Below the pieces are notes generated by a model. The model did no database searches and was not told where the DNA came from. It was given only the letters and a program-made list of their open reading frames with translations. From positions 248,001 to 312,000 of the forward strand of contig NC_063150.1 of the NCBI RefSeq assembly GCF_020921035.1: a stretch of DNA of 64,000 nucleotides. The letters are read 5' to 3'. Positions within the stretch are counted from its first letter, which is position 1. Every line of letters begins with the position of its first letter. Positions 37,467 through 50,274 of the stretch are shown in pieces. The DNA is from Rhodamnia argentea. Its lineage: Eukaryota > Streptophyta > Magnoliopsida > Myrtales > Myrtaceae. A program made the position numbers and the translations under genes.

Positions 37467-39390
37467 AATGAAAGAGCCCTCATGTCGATTCAAGATTAGA
37501 TCGTCAATTTTAATCAACCAGAAGTCATCGACCTAGAGAGAAGCTCGAATTCTTAGCTCGTCGAACAAGTAGATGTGGCTCCCTTGTCTTTGACAGAGCC
37601 AAAACTAGCTCCACGCTAGACAAAGCAACGAGAGACAATGGCATCCGTCGGTGCAAAGAAAGAGTGGAAAGCGATGAGGTTAGGGAGCAGGTTGACATAA
37701 TATCCTTTTCCTAGGTGAAATTTATGGATGAATGAGCCAACACAAATTGACGGCCTAATACCACCCTCAATTTTAGTTTTGGTATCAATTTTACCTTAAA
37801 CACATAAAAAACCGCAAACTTTAAGTTTAGTCTCAATTTATATTTGACTCCCAAATTTACCCCACTTTATCGTCCTTCCAAAATTTCTCGTTGATATCCA
37901 AGAGACGGAAAATTCTCGAGTGCGCACTATTCAATCATCCCAAGCCTAGTGTCCTTGGTGTGAGCTCTCCAAACATGAGCTCTCCGACCGTGAGAGATGT
38001 AAAAATCCCAAGCATGATAGATTGAAGATTGAGCGCAAAATTAAAGATCCCTAAGTGAGATGGAAGACTCTCTTAAGAGTAAGAGCGATTGAAAAAAGCC
38101 AACCTTAATTGCTCTAGTTTTTACCTAAATTTCATATCCAAAAAGAAGTCATTTGGGCTTACGTGAAAATTAATCTCCAAAAGAAGTCTTCGTGAATCTG
38201 AAATTTGAGGAAAAACTATATTAATGACGTCGAAATGCCACATAGAATCACTAAGGGTAATTTTGGATAGAAGGTTGATGAGAGCACAAATAAGACTTAA
38301 GTAAAAGTTTGTGATTTTTTTATGAGACAAAAAAAAAAAAAAGAGTTTAGGGTACAATTGGGATTGGATTTAAAATTTATAAAGTTGTTATCATCTACTA
38401 TATATACCTCGGATATCAATGAACTCGATTATTGCAATTGTTCGAGATGCTCTTTTTTAGCTTCGAGAATTTATTTTTTAGCTCAAGATGCCTCTTACTA
38501 AGTGGAATCAAAGAATTAATAGATCTGTTCCACCCAAAATGGGAATGAACTAGGGTTATAAACTTATAATGTATAATCTGATGATTGAGTCAATTCCATT
38601 ATTATAAGTTCATTCTATGTGTATGGAGGCCTATGTCATTTCATTCCTTTAAGGATTATAAATAGGCAAAATTGGACCCGCTTTTTACATATCTCTCCTT
38701 ATTTAGGACCCTATTCAACTCTTTTAGCTTCTATTAAATCAAGAAATGGGTTTGATTGTCCATTTTTTCAATTTGATAATATTCAAATATATACATATAA
38801 GTCGTCTTCCAGATAATTCAAATCGAAGCAATTGGATGTAAGACTTGCGCCTATATGACATGACTAATCAATAGAAATCGTCCAACACTCCATCTTTGTC
38901 ACGTATTCCATAAATCACCCAAGATAGCTATCATATTATTGCTTTGGTTTCAAGGCATTTATACAGGATGGTAAAGGGGCCCAATGAGAAGAATTAAAAA
39001 AAAAAAAAATTGGGCAAATTTGAGACTGGAGCTAAAATTAAGATTTTTTTTCTTCTTTTTTGTGTTCTGTTTTCAGGACATTAGGCCTAAATGGACAACA
39101 TCGCAACGTTACTCAAAAGATATGACAGGCAACGTGATGGCCATTCGCAGACTAACCATTGCCTCCACCATGCTGCTTGTTGCATCGCAATAACCGCAGC
39201 TCTTGGACTTGTTTCTCCCTCTTTTAAACAACGAAAAGCCAAACATCTCAAGTTTACGTAAAATGGGGGAAAATTTTGCAGGTCTGATTGTTATCTCTCT
39301 TCAGACCTCAAAGAACATCAGGTTGTGAACTAATGAAACAGCGGTATGGTATGAAGCAGAACATACACCATTTTAAAAGATTGCTTCAAT
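37467..39390. other. Convergent 3' flanks of the SDR and FAM136A genes
   Basis: Both genes end toward this stretch. It is AT-rich with no recognisable gene. The part at about 38500-38820 has the look of plastid spacer DNA (uniform AT-rich text, 65-codon open frame), but I could not match it to a named plastid gene. Confidence 0.4.
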
Positions 39391-41181
39391 TCAGTCAGTG
39401 ATGGCAAGCGAAGACTTCAGTCTCGTCACCAAATGTGGCAGTGTGTTGATGCTTTCGTCAATCGATCGCCCGACACAAGCCTCCAAATCTTTCGTGGCGT
39501 CAGTCCTAATTTGTTGGAGCTTGGCTGCCTCAAACTTATCTTGGCACACCATTAAGGACCTATTCAACCTTTCCTGCATCACACATAAAGCCGCCATACT
39601 TTCAAATACATAAAGGAAAAAACTAGTCCAAATGCACGTGGAAGAGACCTCACAGTATGTGAGATAGCCTTCTCTTTTCCCAGGACATGCAAGGTACAAA
39701 TTATAATGCAATCTCTTTGGAAAAGGTAAACCAGTGTAATTACAATGCAATCTCTATGGAACTAAGCAGATTGTCTCGTGATAATAGCAAGGTCCAATGC
39801 CTCCGTGAAGTTGAGGATTCAAAACTCTTGGGACAAGGAGCAAAGTAGCACTAGACATTTGGCGACATAAGTTATCCACAAGATGAGGATTCATATCAAC
39901 AGGGAGAAAACCGATAGTTAGCAAACTCAGCCTCTATATCTTAGTCAAGGCCCATAACTTCCCCCGTTCCCACCTTAATGGAGAGCATGCATACAAGTCC
40001 AGTTCATTCCCCCTCAAACTTTTTGCGATTGAGACTAAATCTTTAGCATATTGTCGATGATTCTCGACCTCCAAATGTCCTATTGATCCTCTCTAACCAG
40101 ATATTCCACTGTACGCCAGATCGACACGACAGAAACCACAAAACTCGACAAGCAGTTCAGTTTTATGAGTGCAAAACAGCTCTCTCTGTCCTTTCATCAG
40201 GTAAATCTGTCTCACTTGGATATGTGAAAATGCAATAAGAAGCAACACCCCCCAAAGTTAATAAACTTTGATGAATGCAGAAAATGATTCCTGGTGCTTA
40301 CGTTATCACTTGATCCGGACATCATCCGAAACTGATGATTAGAAACTGCTGAGACAAAGCAATGTACATAATTTTCAAGCCGCCTTGCCCAGCAATCCAA
40401 AGGCATGAAGCTCTTTATGCAATTAACCCGAGAATCAACGTTTCTTCCTTCGATCGCGCAGAAAATCATAAAGATCTTTTTCTTTTCTTTTGTACTCATA
40501 TTAGAGGCACGCGAAAATTAATTCGAGTCGCACCAAACCGACCTCTTTCAGAATATAGCAATCGCAACGCTTCAGTAATATTACCTCGAGCTCTAAAATA
40601 AATCATCTCAGCCATAACATTAACCTATTCTCTTAAACTCATACGAGGAAAAACACCAAAATGAAATAACATCATATGAGCGGGCAAAAAGAGAGAGGGG
40701 GAAAGGGAAAAAGCAACTGACTTGAAACTTGCCCATCTCATTCTCGACTCGTTGCTGTGCACTAACAACTGGAACGCTACAATTTTCCACACAGTTGCTA
40801 ATCTCTTCCTGTTTCCTCCTCCTGTCGAAGCACTCATGAGCGCATTTGAAATACGCTTGCTGCACGCATTTTGTGATCCAAATCCATCAAGCGATGACAA
40901 GAATTACGGCCCAGATACATGAAATTCTTCCGTTATACGAAATGTGCAAGCAAAACACTCTGGAAACCCATCTGAATACCGACCCACGAATCAAGACGAT
41001 CGATGACCAGAAAATGAAGTCAAAGAAGCGTGAAAACAGGGGACGGACATACCTGAAGAGTGAAATTGACATGATCCTGAATACCAGAGAGGTGAGCTTC
41101 AGCGGCAGCGTTGACCTCGCTGAGCTTACGCCTGAGTCGGTCTGAAACAATCCGCTCCTCCGCTGCTGCAATATGATCCAT
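39391..41181 (-). CDS. FAM136A-like protein (DUF842), three exons
   Basis: Exons 41181-41053, 40859-40722 and 39573-39391, all phase 0, give 149 residues. The protein starts MDHIAAAEERIVSDRLRRKL and has QDHVNFTLQQAYFKCAHECF across the first join. Twin CX3C motifs are at C49-C53 and C66-C70 (CAHEC, CVENC, 12 residues apart). ENEMGKFQERLNRSLMVC and a C-terminal helix with LPHLVTRLKSSL follow. Length and motifs match the conserved eukaryotic FAM136A/DUF842 family. Animal FAM136A is mitochondrial, and twin CX3C pairs are typical of intermembrane-space proteins held by disulfides. That location is inferred for this plant copy. The molecular role is unknown. Confidence 0.93.
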
Positions 41182-41881
41182 GTTTCAGGGGTTTTCGAGG
41201 GGTTTATGGGCGTTTGGTGTGCTAATGCTTTACCTCAGCTTCGGCAAGAAGACGTTCCGGGGTAGGACACAACATATATACAAGCCCTAGAGTCCATATG
41301 GGCTCGCTCGAGCCCATCTCTAGCCGGACAGTTACATTCATGGACCCGTCCCAGATAACAGATATTGGTTTTCCTTTGCAGCCTTTTGAGCTTTGCCCAT
41401 GAAATACACGACATTCCCCATCACCAACTTCAGCTGAAGCGCCAAGGAGGCGTCCGGTCTAGTGGTTGATAGACGATGGGATCAGTTCAAAGGGTTAAAG
41501 GGGAGATAGTGCATCCAACTGTTCGTAAGGGCTAACGTGGTTTCCTTATCTAGGGATCTCAGATGAGGAATGGGGGGTGGGGCCACCAAAGTTCCGGTTT
41601 CAAAGCCCGGTCTGGGCATGCCAGATTGCTTCAGCTTGGGAGGTGACTGCAAGATTGTGGTAGACCATAGCAAGTCCACATTCCACAGCTGATGACTTTG
41701 TGCGATTGGGCAGCTTCCTAGGAGGAGGAGAAGGCTCCTCCATCATCTTTCTTGATTTAAACTTACCCCCTTACGTTGAGACTAAAGCTAAATTAGAGTC
41801 CATCAGGTTTAGTCTCGTTGCTAGGAACTTTGGACCTTTGCTATGCAGAAACCCGAATTTTGAATGTATGGAGTTTGCTAT

Positions 41882-41924
<43 letters not shown>

Positions 41925-42404
41925 GACAGGGCTTCTTAAGATTTGATCACTTACCTGGATGACATTACTGAATTTAAAAAGATGTAGGCATGGCTGTAGA
42001 AGCCAGAGCTTGAGTACATATACAAATTTGTTTTTGCTTTTTGCTTAGGAAAGTGGAGTTGAACAGCATTCGACAAGGCTGTTGGCCACATTTAACTGTC
42101 TCTACTCCTTGCCAAACTAGTTGAATGGCAGTACCATTTGTTAGCGTTCTTGCACTCATATTGGAGTCTTTTGTAAAGCTTCCATCATGTCATGCAAGTC
42201 TCCAACAAAGGTACTCCATGGAAATTGCGTTTTCTCAGTCAGATACATCTTTCTACAGATGTCCTGCATTTTGCATCGTCTCAGCTATAGACAAATTCTT
42301 TTGCAGACAAGATTACATTACCATGGCAGTCTGAAGGCTCTTATTTAATACTATGCCAATCATACTACTTTTGGAAATGCAGACTTCGATGAACATCCTC
42401 CCTA
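41182..42404. other. FAM136A upstream region and intergenic DNA
   Basis: A CT microsatellite lies at 41887-41921. Open frames here read through the repeat or lack domains. No transposon ends were recognised. Confidence 0.5.
41887..41921. repeat. CT dinucleotide microsatellite
   Basis: Uninterrupted CT run of about 17 units in intergenic DNA. Confidence 0.95.
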
Positions 42405-44925
42405 AAATTTCGCAAATGGGGAAGCAAAGGCATAGTCCATACAGACATATAAGCCAACATTCTTTCTGGCGAATTGATTACCTTTTGCTCAGGAGATATA
42501 GCGCGCAAAGTCCCTAAACAATAAAGCAGTCCTGAATGAAGTAATGCAGGAGGATGTGAAATTTCTGTGGCAATTTCAAGGTATATGTTTCTTCCAGCTT
42601 GTGTACCAAGCAGGAAATGTTATTAAAGAATCTTACCTATCGATAGTCTGTAGGATGAGCTACATCGAGTTAAAACAAATGGAAGTAACCCAAGTGGCTC
42701 CAAACATTACTTAGTGGGAAAGGATGCTAGAAGAATTTGAATCTTCTGACACAATCACATTACCTCATGCTGATGATGATAGAGATGAGAAGATGGAAAT
42801 ACATGGAGAGGCAGTTGAGAGACACTCTCGTCAAGTGGGCTTGCAGTTATCTGGTTGCAGAGACCTGATATGAAAAACATCGGAGATCCTATTGTAGAAA
42901 CCTCAGATAGCACCTCCTCCAAACTTCTTACTCAATGAAGAAACAGTTTTAACTTCTTGGATGTCAAAATGGATGATGGAGAAGCACCGCTGAGCAGTTG
43001 AATTAATTTTCTCTCCCTGTCTGACCTGAGCGTCACTGTTAGTGAGACAACCTCTTAACTCTCCAACCCCAGCTGTTTCCCCTAGAATAAGCCGAAAAAC
43101 TCCCAGGAATTTGTCCACATTCCCCAACTGGAGAAATCACTTTTGGAGGAGAAACTATTTGTTTTTGGGATCTGCATGCCCCCCCTGGTGTTGACTGCAT
43201 CACAGAAAATTTTGGAAGATGAGAGTTCCATATAGCAAGGTGGTCTTATGCACTTCTTCTCCACAATAATCAAAGAAGAGCTCATCACATCACCTGCCTA
43301 CACAGAAGAACAGTAGCAACATTGTACCTGCTGAACACTTGACAGCAAGCCTCCACCGTGGGCTTGAAATAATTGAACGCAAAAGTTCAGTTCCGAGAAG
43401 TTTGTCATTCATATTGTCACATAATCCTGACGAGGATCTAAGTCACTTATTCCTGTTATTAAAGTTTGACACGAGGACAGGTTTCATTGGGAGATTAGCG
43501 AGTAGTTGTCAAAGCTCCAATGGATTACTTGTGCAGTAACTGCAGAACCAGAACACAGAGATATTAAAAGATGTCTACGAGGGCAACCTGCAGATGTTGC
43601 AGTCGTTGGTTCAGACTCCAGTGAGAAATCAAAGAAGCAAGTTCCAAAGGTAAGCCCAAAGGCTGCATATTTGAACTATTTTCCCCATACCTGACTAATC
43701 TATACTAGAGAAGTCACGGTGATATCAATCTCTCAATGTCATACAGTCCGTGGAAAAAGTTTTGGCAGGATCTTTAAGGAGGTAAATGGCACTAGAAGAA
43801 TTTTGCGCGAAACAAGCAACAGCAATAATGCAGTTTAACCATTCAGTACTTGCTAAATCTGCCTTTCAAAGACTTAAATTAGTAAGAGCTTAAAGTTTGA
43901 CCACTTTGGAAAATCTTTTATAGGTGCAACAATTCGAACATGAAAGAGAATGCAATGCAATACGAGAGCCTCATGGATGGTCTTTATGCCAACTGAAGAG
44001 TTTATGGGGGAAGAATTGCCACTCTCAATCATGAGTAAAAGTTGCTGTGTTCCTCTATAGTAATTACACGTACATTTATGGTGTCAATGTGATATCATAG
44101 TGTTACAGCTTTCCCAACAGTTTTCCTTTGTTTTAGCTTCTAAAGGAGAAATATGAAAATCATCCTGAAGTTTTACAGTTGAAGATTGAGCTAAAAGACC
44201 ACAAGATGAGCTGGAGCAATATCAAAACTTCTTTGATATGGGTGAGAAGGAAGCACTGCTGGAAGAGATTGAAGATTTAAGTAGCCAGCTTCAGTTTTTC
44301 ATGGATGCTTCCACTTCATTGGTACGAAAAGCAGTCCAACTCTGCTATTGGATTATCCATGTGGACCCAGTTTGGCCCATCATTAAGCGCAGTCCCAGAG
44401 TCCAATGAAGAAATAGCTGAAGAGGAATTTAAGAGATAAACCGTTGGACTGAAGCAGAAAGCAAATACATATATATCACAAAAGAGTTCAGAACAGAGTT
44501 CGAAGCTAGCAGGCCACTCGTTGAGGAGCTAAGAGAACACTTTTTAGCTTACATGCAGCTGCCGTCTAGGGGGTTAATAAACCAATTTTCCTGTGGATAG
44601 TAGTATAACATAATCTGATGTCGTATTTTAACATGCTGCAGAAATAACCTATAGGAGCGGAGCAAGAAACTCAAAAGGCTCACAAGAGATGAATAAGTTA
44701 AAAAAGAGCACCAAAATGAGATACAGACTGTAAACTGCCTCCTAGCATAATCTAGATTCCCTAACGAGGCATGCAGAGCTGTTGCTGCTGATTTCACCAT
44801 GGCCAAACACAACACGGTGAGGCCCAAAATGCAAATACCCGGCAATGGAAGGAAGAGTTCAAAGAGTTCTACGATGGACGGTGAGTTGTTCAGACTTGTG
44901 GAGCCTAAATCATGGTTTGGAAACA
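42405..44925 (+). pseudogene. Unprocessed pseudogene of a KIN-12 (phragmoplast) kinesin
   Basis: Pieces of a class-12 kinesin occur in the right order. 42415-42600 is the end of the motor domain (GKQRHSPYR, FAQ...RAK) and the neck (NNKAVLNEVMQEDVKFL). 42725-42840 is an acidic linker (DDDRDEKMEIHGEAVERH). 43336-43390 has TASLHRGLEIIERK. 44135-44440 is the coiled coil (LLKEKYENHPEVLQLKIEL, YQNFFDMGEKEALLEEIEDL, LQFFMDASTSLVRKAVQL). 44640-44925 is the tail (LLAESRFPNEACRA, QWKEEFKEFYD, EPKSWFG). Stops and frame changes interrupt it throughout, and most of the motor domain is missing. Intron remnants are retained (gtaagc after KKQVPK; ttttag before LLKEKY), so it came from DNA duplication, not from an mRNA. 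Intact KIN-12 proteins act at the phragmoplast in cell division. Confidence 0.85.
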
Positions 44926-45368
44926 AAAAAAAGTCAAATAGAAACCACTTAGCTCATATGTTAATTTATCAGGTCAGCAGCTTTCACAAGCAAAGTGAGG
45001 AAATAAGGTTCCTCCAAAACTTAAGCCTTATATCCAGCAGATTCCCATCTCTTGGAATGGAAGGATGTGATGCAAAACCTTTATCTACAAGGACAAGAAA
45101 CTTCCCACAACACAATGCTTTACCAATATGTTTGAGGGCATAATAAGAGAATAAAATAGCTTTTATTACACCAAAGTAGATTGCTGCAAAATTTACAACA
45201 CTTTCTGTAATATAGTCGAATTACTGATACATCTGTCAAGCTATTAGTTGGAAGTACGATACATGGAATACAACATGAACATCTAGACCAGTCAAATGGG
45301 AATGGATACAATGAATGTTACCTACTACAATAAAAGTCACATTTGCCGAGACGCTCCCAATCCCCAAC
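44926..45368. other. 3' flank of VTE5
   Basis: Between the kinesin relic and the VTE5 stop codon. It should contain the VTE5 3' UTR; no other gene was seen. Confidence 0.5.
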
Positions 45369-48172
45369 CTAAAAAACAAGGCTCCCCACCAACATAGAAG
45401 TTAAGGGAACTGTGAGATTGTCATCAATCTCAGAGCTCAGAGGATGCGATTCCACCAATGCAGAAGCAAGGGAGACCATCCAGAAACCAGAAACCATCTC
45501 CCAACTTGCTTGGATATAACCAAATGAAGAAAAATAGGACATAAACCTGTAAACAAAGTAAGTTGTACCAGTTAGGCCACCACTTAAGCAGTTTTTAGTT
45601 CGCGGTCAATACAGAAGCATATTTTAGTCAACTCAAGATTACCCAAGAGATGCTAAAAACCCAGCAGAGACCATTGCAATGCTACCAGCGAACGACTTAT
45701 TATTGTTGTAAGGAATTTTATGACGGCCAAACCGCCTTCCAATAATGTCTGCAAAACCTGAAAATAAGCAAAAGACATATTTAATTCGGGAGGCAAACGG
45801 CGCCCGAAAAGATTTGAACTCGGGACCTCCTACTCTGATACCGTGTTAGATTTCGTAGGACCACTTCCAACTGTTCTAAAAGCTTAAGCTATTAGATGAC
45901 GGTGTGGTTTGATATTTAATTACTCTATCGGAGCTTAAGCCTACCCTTTTTATTTATGAATGTTGGGGGGAATTATGTAAATCTTCAATATGATTACCAC
46001 ATCTCCTATCTAGGAAATGTAGTCGGGAAGGAGGAGGCCAACCAACACCGTGCCACACACTTGATATCTCTGTATTATTCTAGGTCTTGACCAAGGCTAT
46101 GGTGGAGATATCTTCACACAACAATCATTTTTTACATTGCCCACTCTAAAAGTATTTCTCAAGATTTAGGCAGGGCCACAGGGGGCACATCCCATGACAT
46201 TGAAGAAGTCCTCAGTACACCCTCCCTCAACTTTTGCAGTTACTTTATCGAATATGCCGATATAACAAGCAAGAAATTATGGGAGTTCAGATTACTATAC
46301 CATCTCCTGCGCAGAGGTTGCATATTGCTGCAATCGCAATTGGTGAAGTCCTCCAGTAATATGCACAAGCGAATGTAATAGTGGAAGCATAGAATAGTGG
46401 CCCTTTAAGAAGTTCCCTGAAAGAGAGATCAAGATGATTTCAGTTTCAGAAGTTAAACAAGGTATCTTGGAGACAAAATAGAAGAGAAGAGCAACACAGG
46501 ACCAAGAATGAAAATCTCAAGAAATTGATGCCACCACTAGATTGAATTGCTTGACAGAGAAGATCGCTTATCATATCTAATTTAAAAAATCACTGTTGTC
46601 AGTATGGTAATATAGGCAATTTAATCCTATCACATAAAGTTTGCTTCTCTTGTCAATGCAAGGCAGATAATAAATAACTCGAGTTACGAACCTGTGGTCC
46701 CCAAATCTGCTCATAGACTTCACTGTTGCCTCATCTTTCCAAAAGCCCGATCCCACAAGAAGCATGCGTACGATGTTAAGCCCTGGAATTGTAGCAGCTA
46801 ACAGTGCACCTTGATGCCCGGAACTGTAATGGATTTGCAATAGCCACATCACCAAACAAATGAGCCAATATAATTCTGGAATAGGCCATTTAGTCTAGAG
46901 ATTACCTGAATAATGGCCAGCAAAGCATGAAAACTATTCCGATGCTTACATGCACAAGCTTCCTATTAAGTTTCTAAATGAGGGAAAAAAGCAAAGACAT
47001 TTAGATGTAGTGAGCAGCATGAAAACAGCAATCACTAGGGAACTTGTTATATGTACAGGGACTGCTTTCAGATATGAATAAAACTGGTCTCATTAGTGAA
47101 ACGAAACATCCAAGCATCCTGACACAGCATCATCAGCAGGAAAATCACTGGAAACTCTTTCTTAAAAGGAAATTACCATAGGAGGCAATATCCAAGTCAA
47201 TTGCCTTCCTCAATAAGTACATACATATATGCATAGACATATACTCTTATGATTAACCAGGTCTTCAAATTTGCTTGAAATCCTACAATGTGAAAAGTTC
47301 ATTATAAAAGTTAATGAGGACATACTGTAGCTTCATTCATCGTCTTCTGAATGAAAGGGTTAATCTGTTTGTTGCTTACTAGTTCAAGGGATCTTTTCTG
47401 CAGAAACAGTATACTATACGAAAGTCCCAATATTTTTTGCCCTCAAGAAGTGGAACTTACCTTTCACTTTAAGAGACCATTTATTGGAACGTAACAATCT
47501 TCATAAATATATCCCTTAGAGTTATTTGCAACTGCGATGGATAATAAGACAAAATAGAATCTTTCACAATTCCAATCCAAATATTTGTTGCTTCAACTGT
47601 GCAATACAGAGGTTGATTCTTGAATAAGAAACGCACACAAAATGAAGTTCTAAATGGGCAAGAAGAAATGAGATTTGGCTTCAATACTGTATTACAACGT
47701 TGAATCCACAACTTAATCTGCGGGGTACTTTATTCACAGAAATTCAATGGAAGTCGGGAACAGATAAGGCAAATTATTGAAGTTGGAATCGCTTATAGCT
47801 ATATAAAAAAGGAAAGCAGCCAAACTCGATCTGAACATTCTCACAGGAGGCTGCTCTGTAGGTCTTACAAGGGCTATAATCTCTCTAATTTCCTCTTTTT
47901 TCATCAAACAGTTTCTCTCTAATCGCGCATTAAATTTGATTCCGCGGACCAGATGTAATTCATCATCCTGATAAAGCTTGAAAGAATATTAGTGTCAAAT
48001 GCTGCCCGTTGACTTATATGGAAACGAATCTCAATTGCAAAACGCGCTCTTGGTGAAGCCACATTGCACTTTTTTTTCAAAGATCAAGAGCGTAAACCGC
48101 CTCGTTTATCGGAGGAAGGTAGGTGAGGCAACGATTGAGGAATATCCGAAGTAGGCGTGCGCACGTAACAGA

Positions 48173-48214
<42 letters not shown>

Positions 48215-48511
48215 CGTCCCAACCTGGTCAAAGAGGCCTCGCTTCACTGTTTCTTCGAACAAGCGGAGACTTGAGAGAGCGATGCCGCCGGACAAGGCGG
48301 TGGCGAGGGCATCGGAGACGACGGGATTCTCGTGGAGCATGACGGCGGCGGGCGGAGGGGTCGGATTCCGGCGGAGGGGCGGCAATATCACGGAGGCGGT
48401 CGAGGATCTGAAGGGGCGGCGAGCGGCGAAGCAGAGGTTAGAGATTGGGGTGGAAATGGGGAGAAGAAACGAGGGAGATCGCAGACTAAACTCAAGTGAA
48501 GCAGCCGTCAT
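45369..48511 (-). CDS. VTE5: Phytol kinase, chloroplast (VTE5), six exons
   Basis: Exons 48511-48224, 46973-46906, 46823-46692, 46416-46301, 45757-45643 and 45546-45369 join in frame to 298 residues, close to the Arabidopsis VTE5 length. The first ~55 residues are a Ser/Arg/Pro-rich transit peptide. The enzyme part begins ENPVVSDALATALSGGIALS and continues ETVKRGLFDQKLNRKLVHVS, FMLCWPLFSSGHQGALLAA, GLNIVRMLLVGSGFWKDEA, GDHRELLKGPLFYA, LCAGDGFADIIGRRFG and DIDDN-like EIDDNLTVPLTSML. It is a multi-pass membrane protein of the polyprenol-kinase family that phosphorylates phytol released from chlorophyll, feeding tocopherol synthesis. Its GLNIVRMLLVGSG and DEATVKSMSRFGDHR blocks fit VTE5 better than farnesol kinase. 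A GA microsatellite sits in intron 1, 12 bases from the donor. Confidence 0.96.
45800..45850 (-). repeat. tRNA-related repeat fragment in VTE5 intron 5
   Basis: On the minus strand the stretch reads GGTATCAGAGTAGG then GGTCCCGAGTTCAAATC. This resembles both the A and B boxes of a tRNA-derived SINE and the initiator-Met primer-binding region of an LTR-type element, with TAACAC just before it. Which of the two it is cannot be decided. It is a fragment, intronic and probably old. Confidence 0.4.
48176..48211. repeat. GA microsatellite beside the VTE5 exon 1 donor
   Basis: Eighteen GA units on the plus strand, read as CT on the coding strand of VTE5. The run begins 12 bases inside intron 1 (donor at 48223-48222), which makes it a length-variable tract next to a splice site. 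Confidence 0.95.
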
Positions 48512-50274
48512 ATCCTCCTTGCCAACTCAGGAATGGATGAAGCGGAAGTCGAAGTTGACTCGTTGCCATGCCCTAGGCATGACCACTTTGACTTGGCTTT
48601 CACTGTTGCTGCTTTTTGTCGCTTCCCGGAGCTTTTGATGCCCCGATCAACTTGGCGAATCGAACGTGTCTTAATTGCTAACTATGAAAACCTTAACTAA
48701 TTCTGATATTTTCCGACCGAAAAAAAAAACACTAATTCTGACTAAAAAAAGTCTAATACTACGAAAAATCCTACATTTATTTTTGAAAATCCCAAACCAA
48801 TATGCCGATAGTTTCCTTTAAATTTGGTTAATACCATGAAAAATCCCAAATTAGTGCACCTATAACAAACGAATGGTAAAAACCCATATGCCGGTCAATT
48901 GTCACGTGTCATCTAATTAAGTAATTTGTCGGTAAAATGTCACTAAAATAAACGAATGGTAAATTTATCACGGGTGTACCAATTCGAGGATTTTTTATGT
49001 TGGAGAAATGCTAGATGACATATAAAAAAAACAATCGTAGGAAATGTGTTAGAAAAGATAAGAAAAGTAACAACAATTGTCTAAGACGTGCGGCACTGTC
49101 CTTAAGAATAATTTCGCCCCTTGGAATACGAAACTCGGTGCATAAGGCTTCCAAAAGCTATCATTCCAAGATACAACGGACCTTCTTTTATACTCCACAT
49201 TGCATATTAGAAGGAACAGGAACAACGTTATGTGTGTAACTCAGCAAATAAACTAAGAGAAAATTATCTTCTTGTAATTTTTAACACACACTTTTGTAGT
49301 TGTTTGATTTGAGAATTTATATTCAAACAAAAAGAACCGTTAGGAAATAGTCATTAGAAAAGAGCCGTTTATAAGACCATTAATGAATGATTAAAAATCC
49401 AACCGTTAGAAAACCGTTATACGACAATTAGAAAATCGACCGTTGGAAAAATTGATGGCTAATCATTATCGTTGTAATTTTATCAAAATCATTGTAAAAT
49501 AATATTTCAAAACTATTGAAAAATCCAACATTTTATATTCAAAAAAATTGATTTTGGATAAAATTGATCACATGCGTACCAAATTGCATTTTTTTGTGGT
49601 ATTAACAAAAAATAAATGTTTCCACTCTTTATTGATTGAGCTTCTTGACACATTAATTAACTACCTTATCCCTTTTTTTTCCTTTTCTTTTTGTTTCATT
49701 TGTACTAGAGACAAACTATCCACGCTCTTAAACGTGAGGCATACTTCTTGTCTTCTCTCTTTTTTGGTTCTTTTCTTTTCTTTCTCCATTAGGAACAAAA
49801 TTTTGTTTTGTCTTTTTTCAAAAAGGAAAAAAGTTTATTTGGTAGATAGCTAAATAATTATTGTGCTAATGAGTTGTATATTTCTTCTTCTTCTTTTTTA
49901 AACTAAGGAATTATTATTCAAGAAATAACCTAAGCACGAGTAAGAGTGAAAAGAACTGTCTACCAATTTTAGTACGCATTTTATTTAGTTATAGCATGTA
50001 TCTTAACTGCTCCGCTTTTAATAGTGTAATTTTAAATATTTTTCAATTCAGGAAAAGTTAAAGAAATTGTAAAGTTAAGTACATAAAAGATTTTAGAAAA
50101 TGCAAAAGGAAATGCTCCCTGAAACATTATTGCATTAGAGATGGTATAATTAGTTGATGGCTAGAAATTATTATTAGACAAATCATTCAAACCATTCGCC
50201 GCCGTTGCTTCTCCTTCGCCTTCAAAGGTACGAACTTTACCACAAAGTCGGAGACGACGGAGACGACGGAGACG
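48512..50274. other. Divergent spacer between VTE5 and SLP2
   Basis: The two genes start away from each other across 1.76 kb. No clear TATA box was found for either. It contains the small inverted-repeat element at 48828-49001; the rest (49.0-50.2 kb) is AT-rich and unassigned. The plus-strand open frame at 48123-48638 is an antisense shadow of VTE5 exon 1. Confidence 0.55.
48828..49001. mobile_element. Short fold-back element, TTAATACCA family
   Basis: The left end TTAATACCATGAAAAATCCC, followed by aattagtgcacc, is mirrored by the right end, which reversed reads AACATAAAAAATCCTCGAATTGGTACACCCGTGATAAATTTACC. The same terminal text recurs at both ends of the larger element at 55.15-56.63 kb, so the two are related. 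A third half-copy seems to lie just left of it (48757-48820). Confidence 0.6.

Noticed and set aside
48123-48638. 171-codon plus-strand open frame
   Set aside because: It is antisense to VTE5 exon 1 and reads through the GA microsatellite; no domain.
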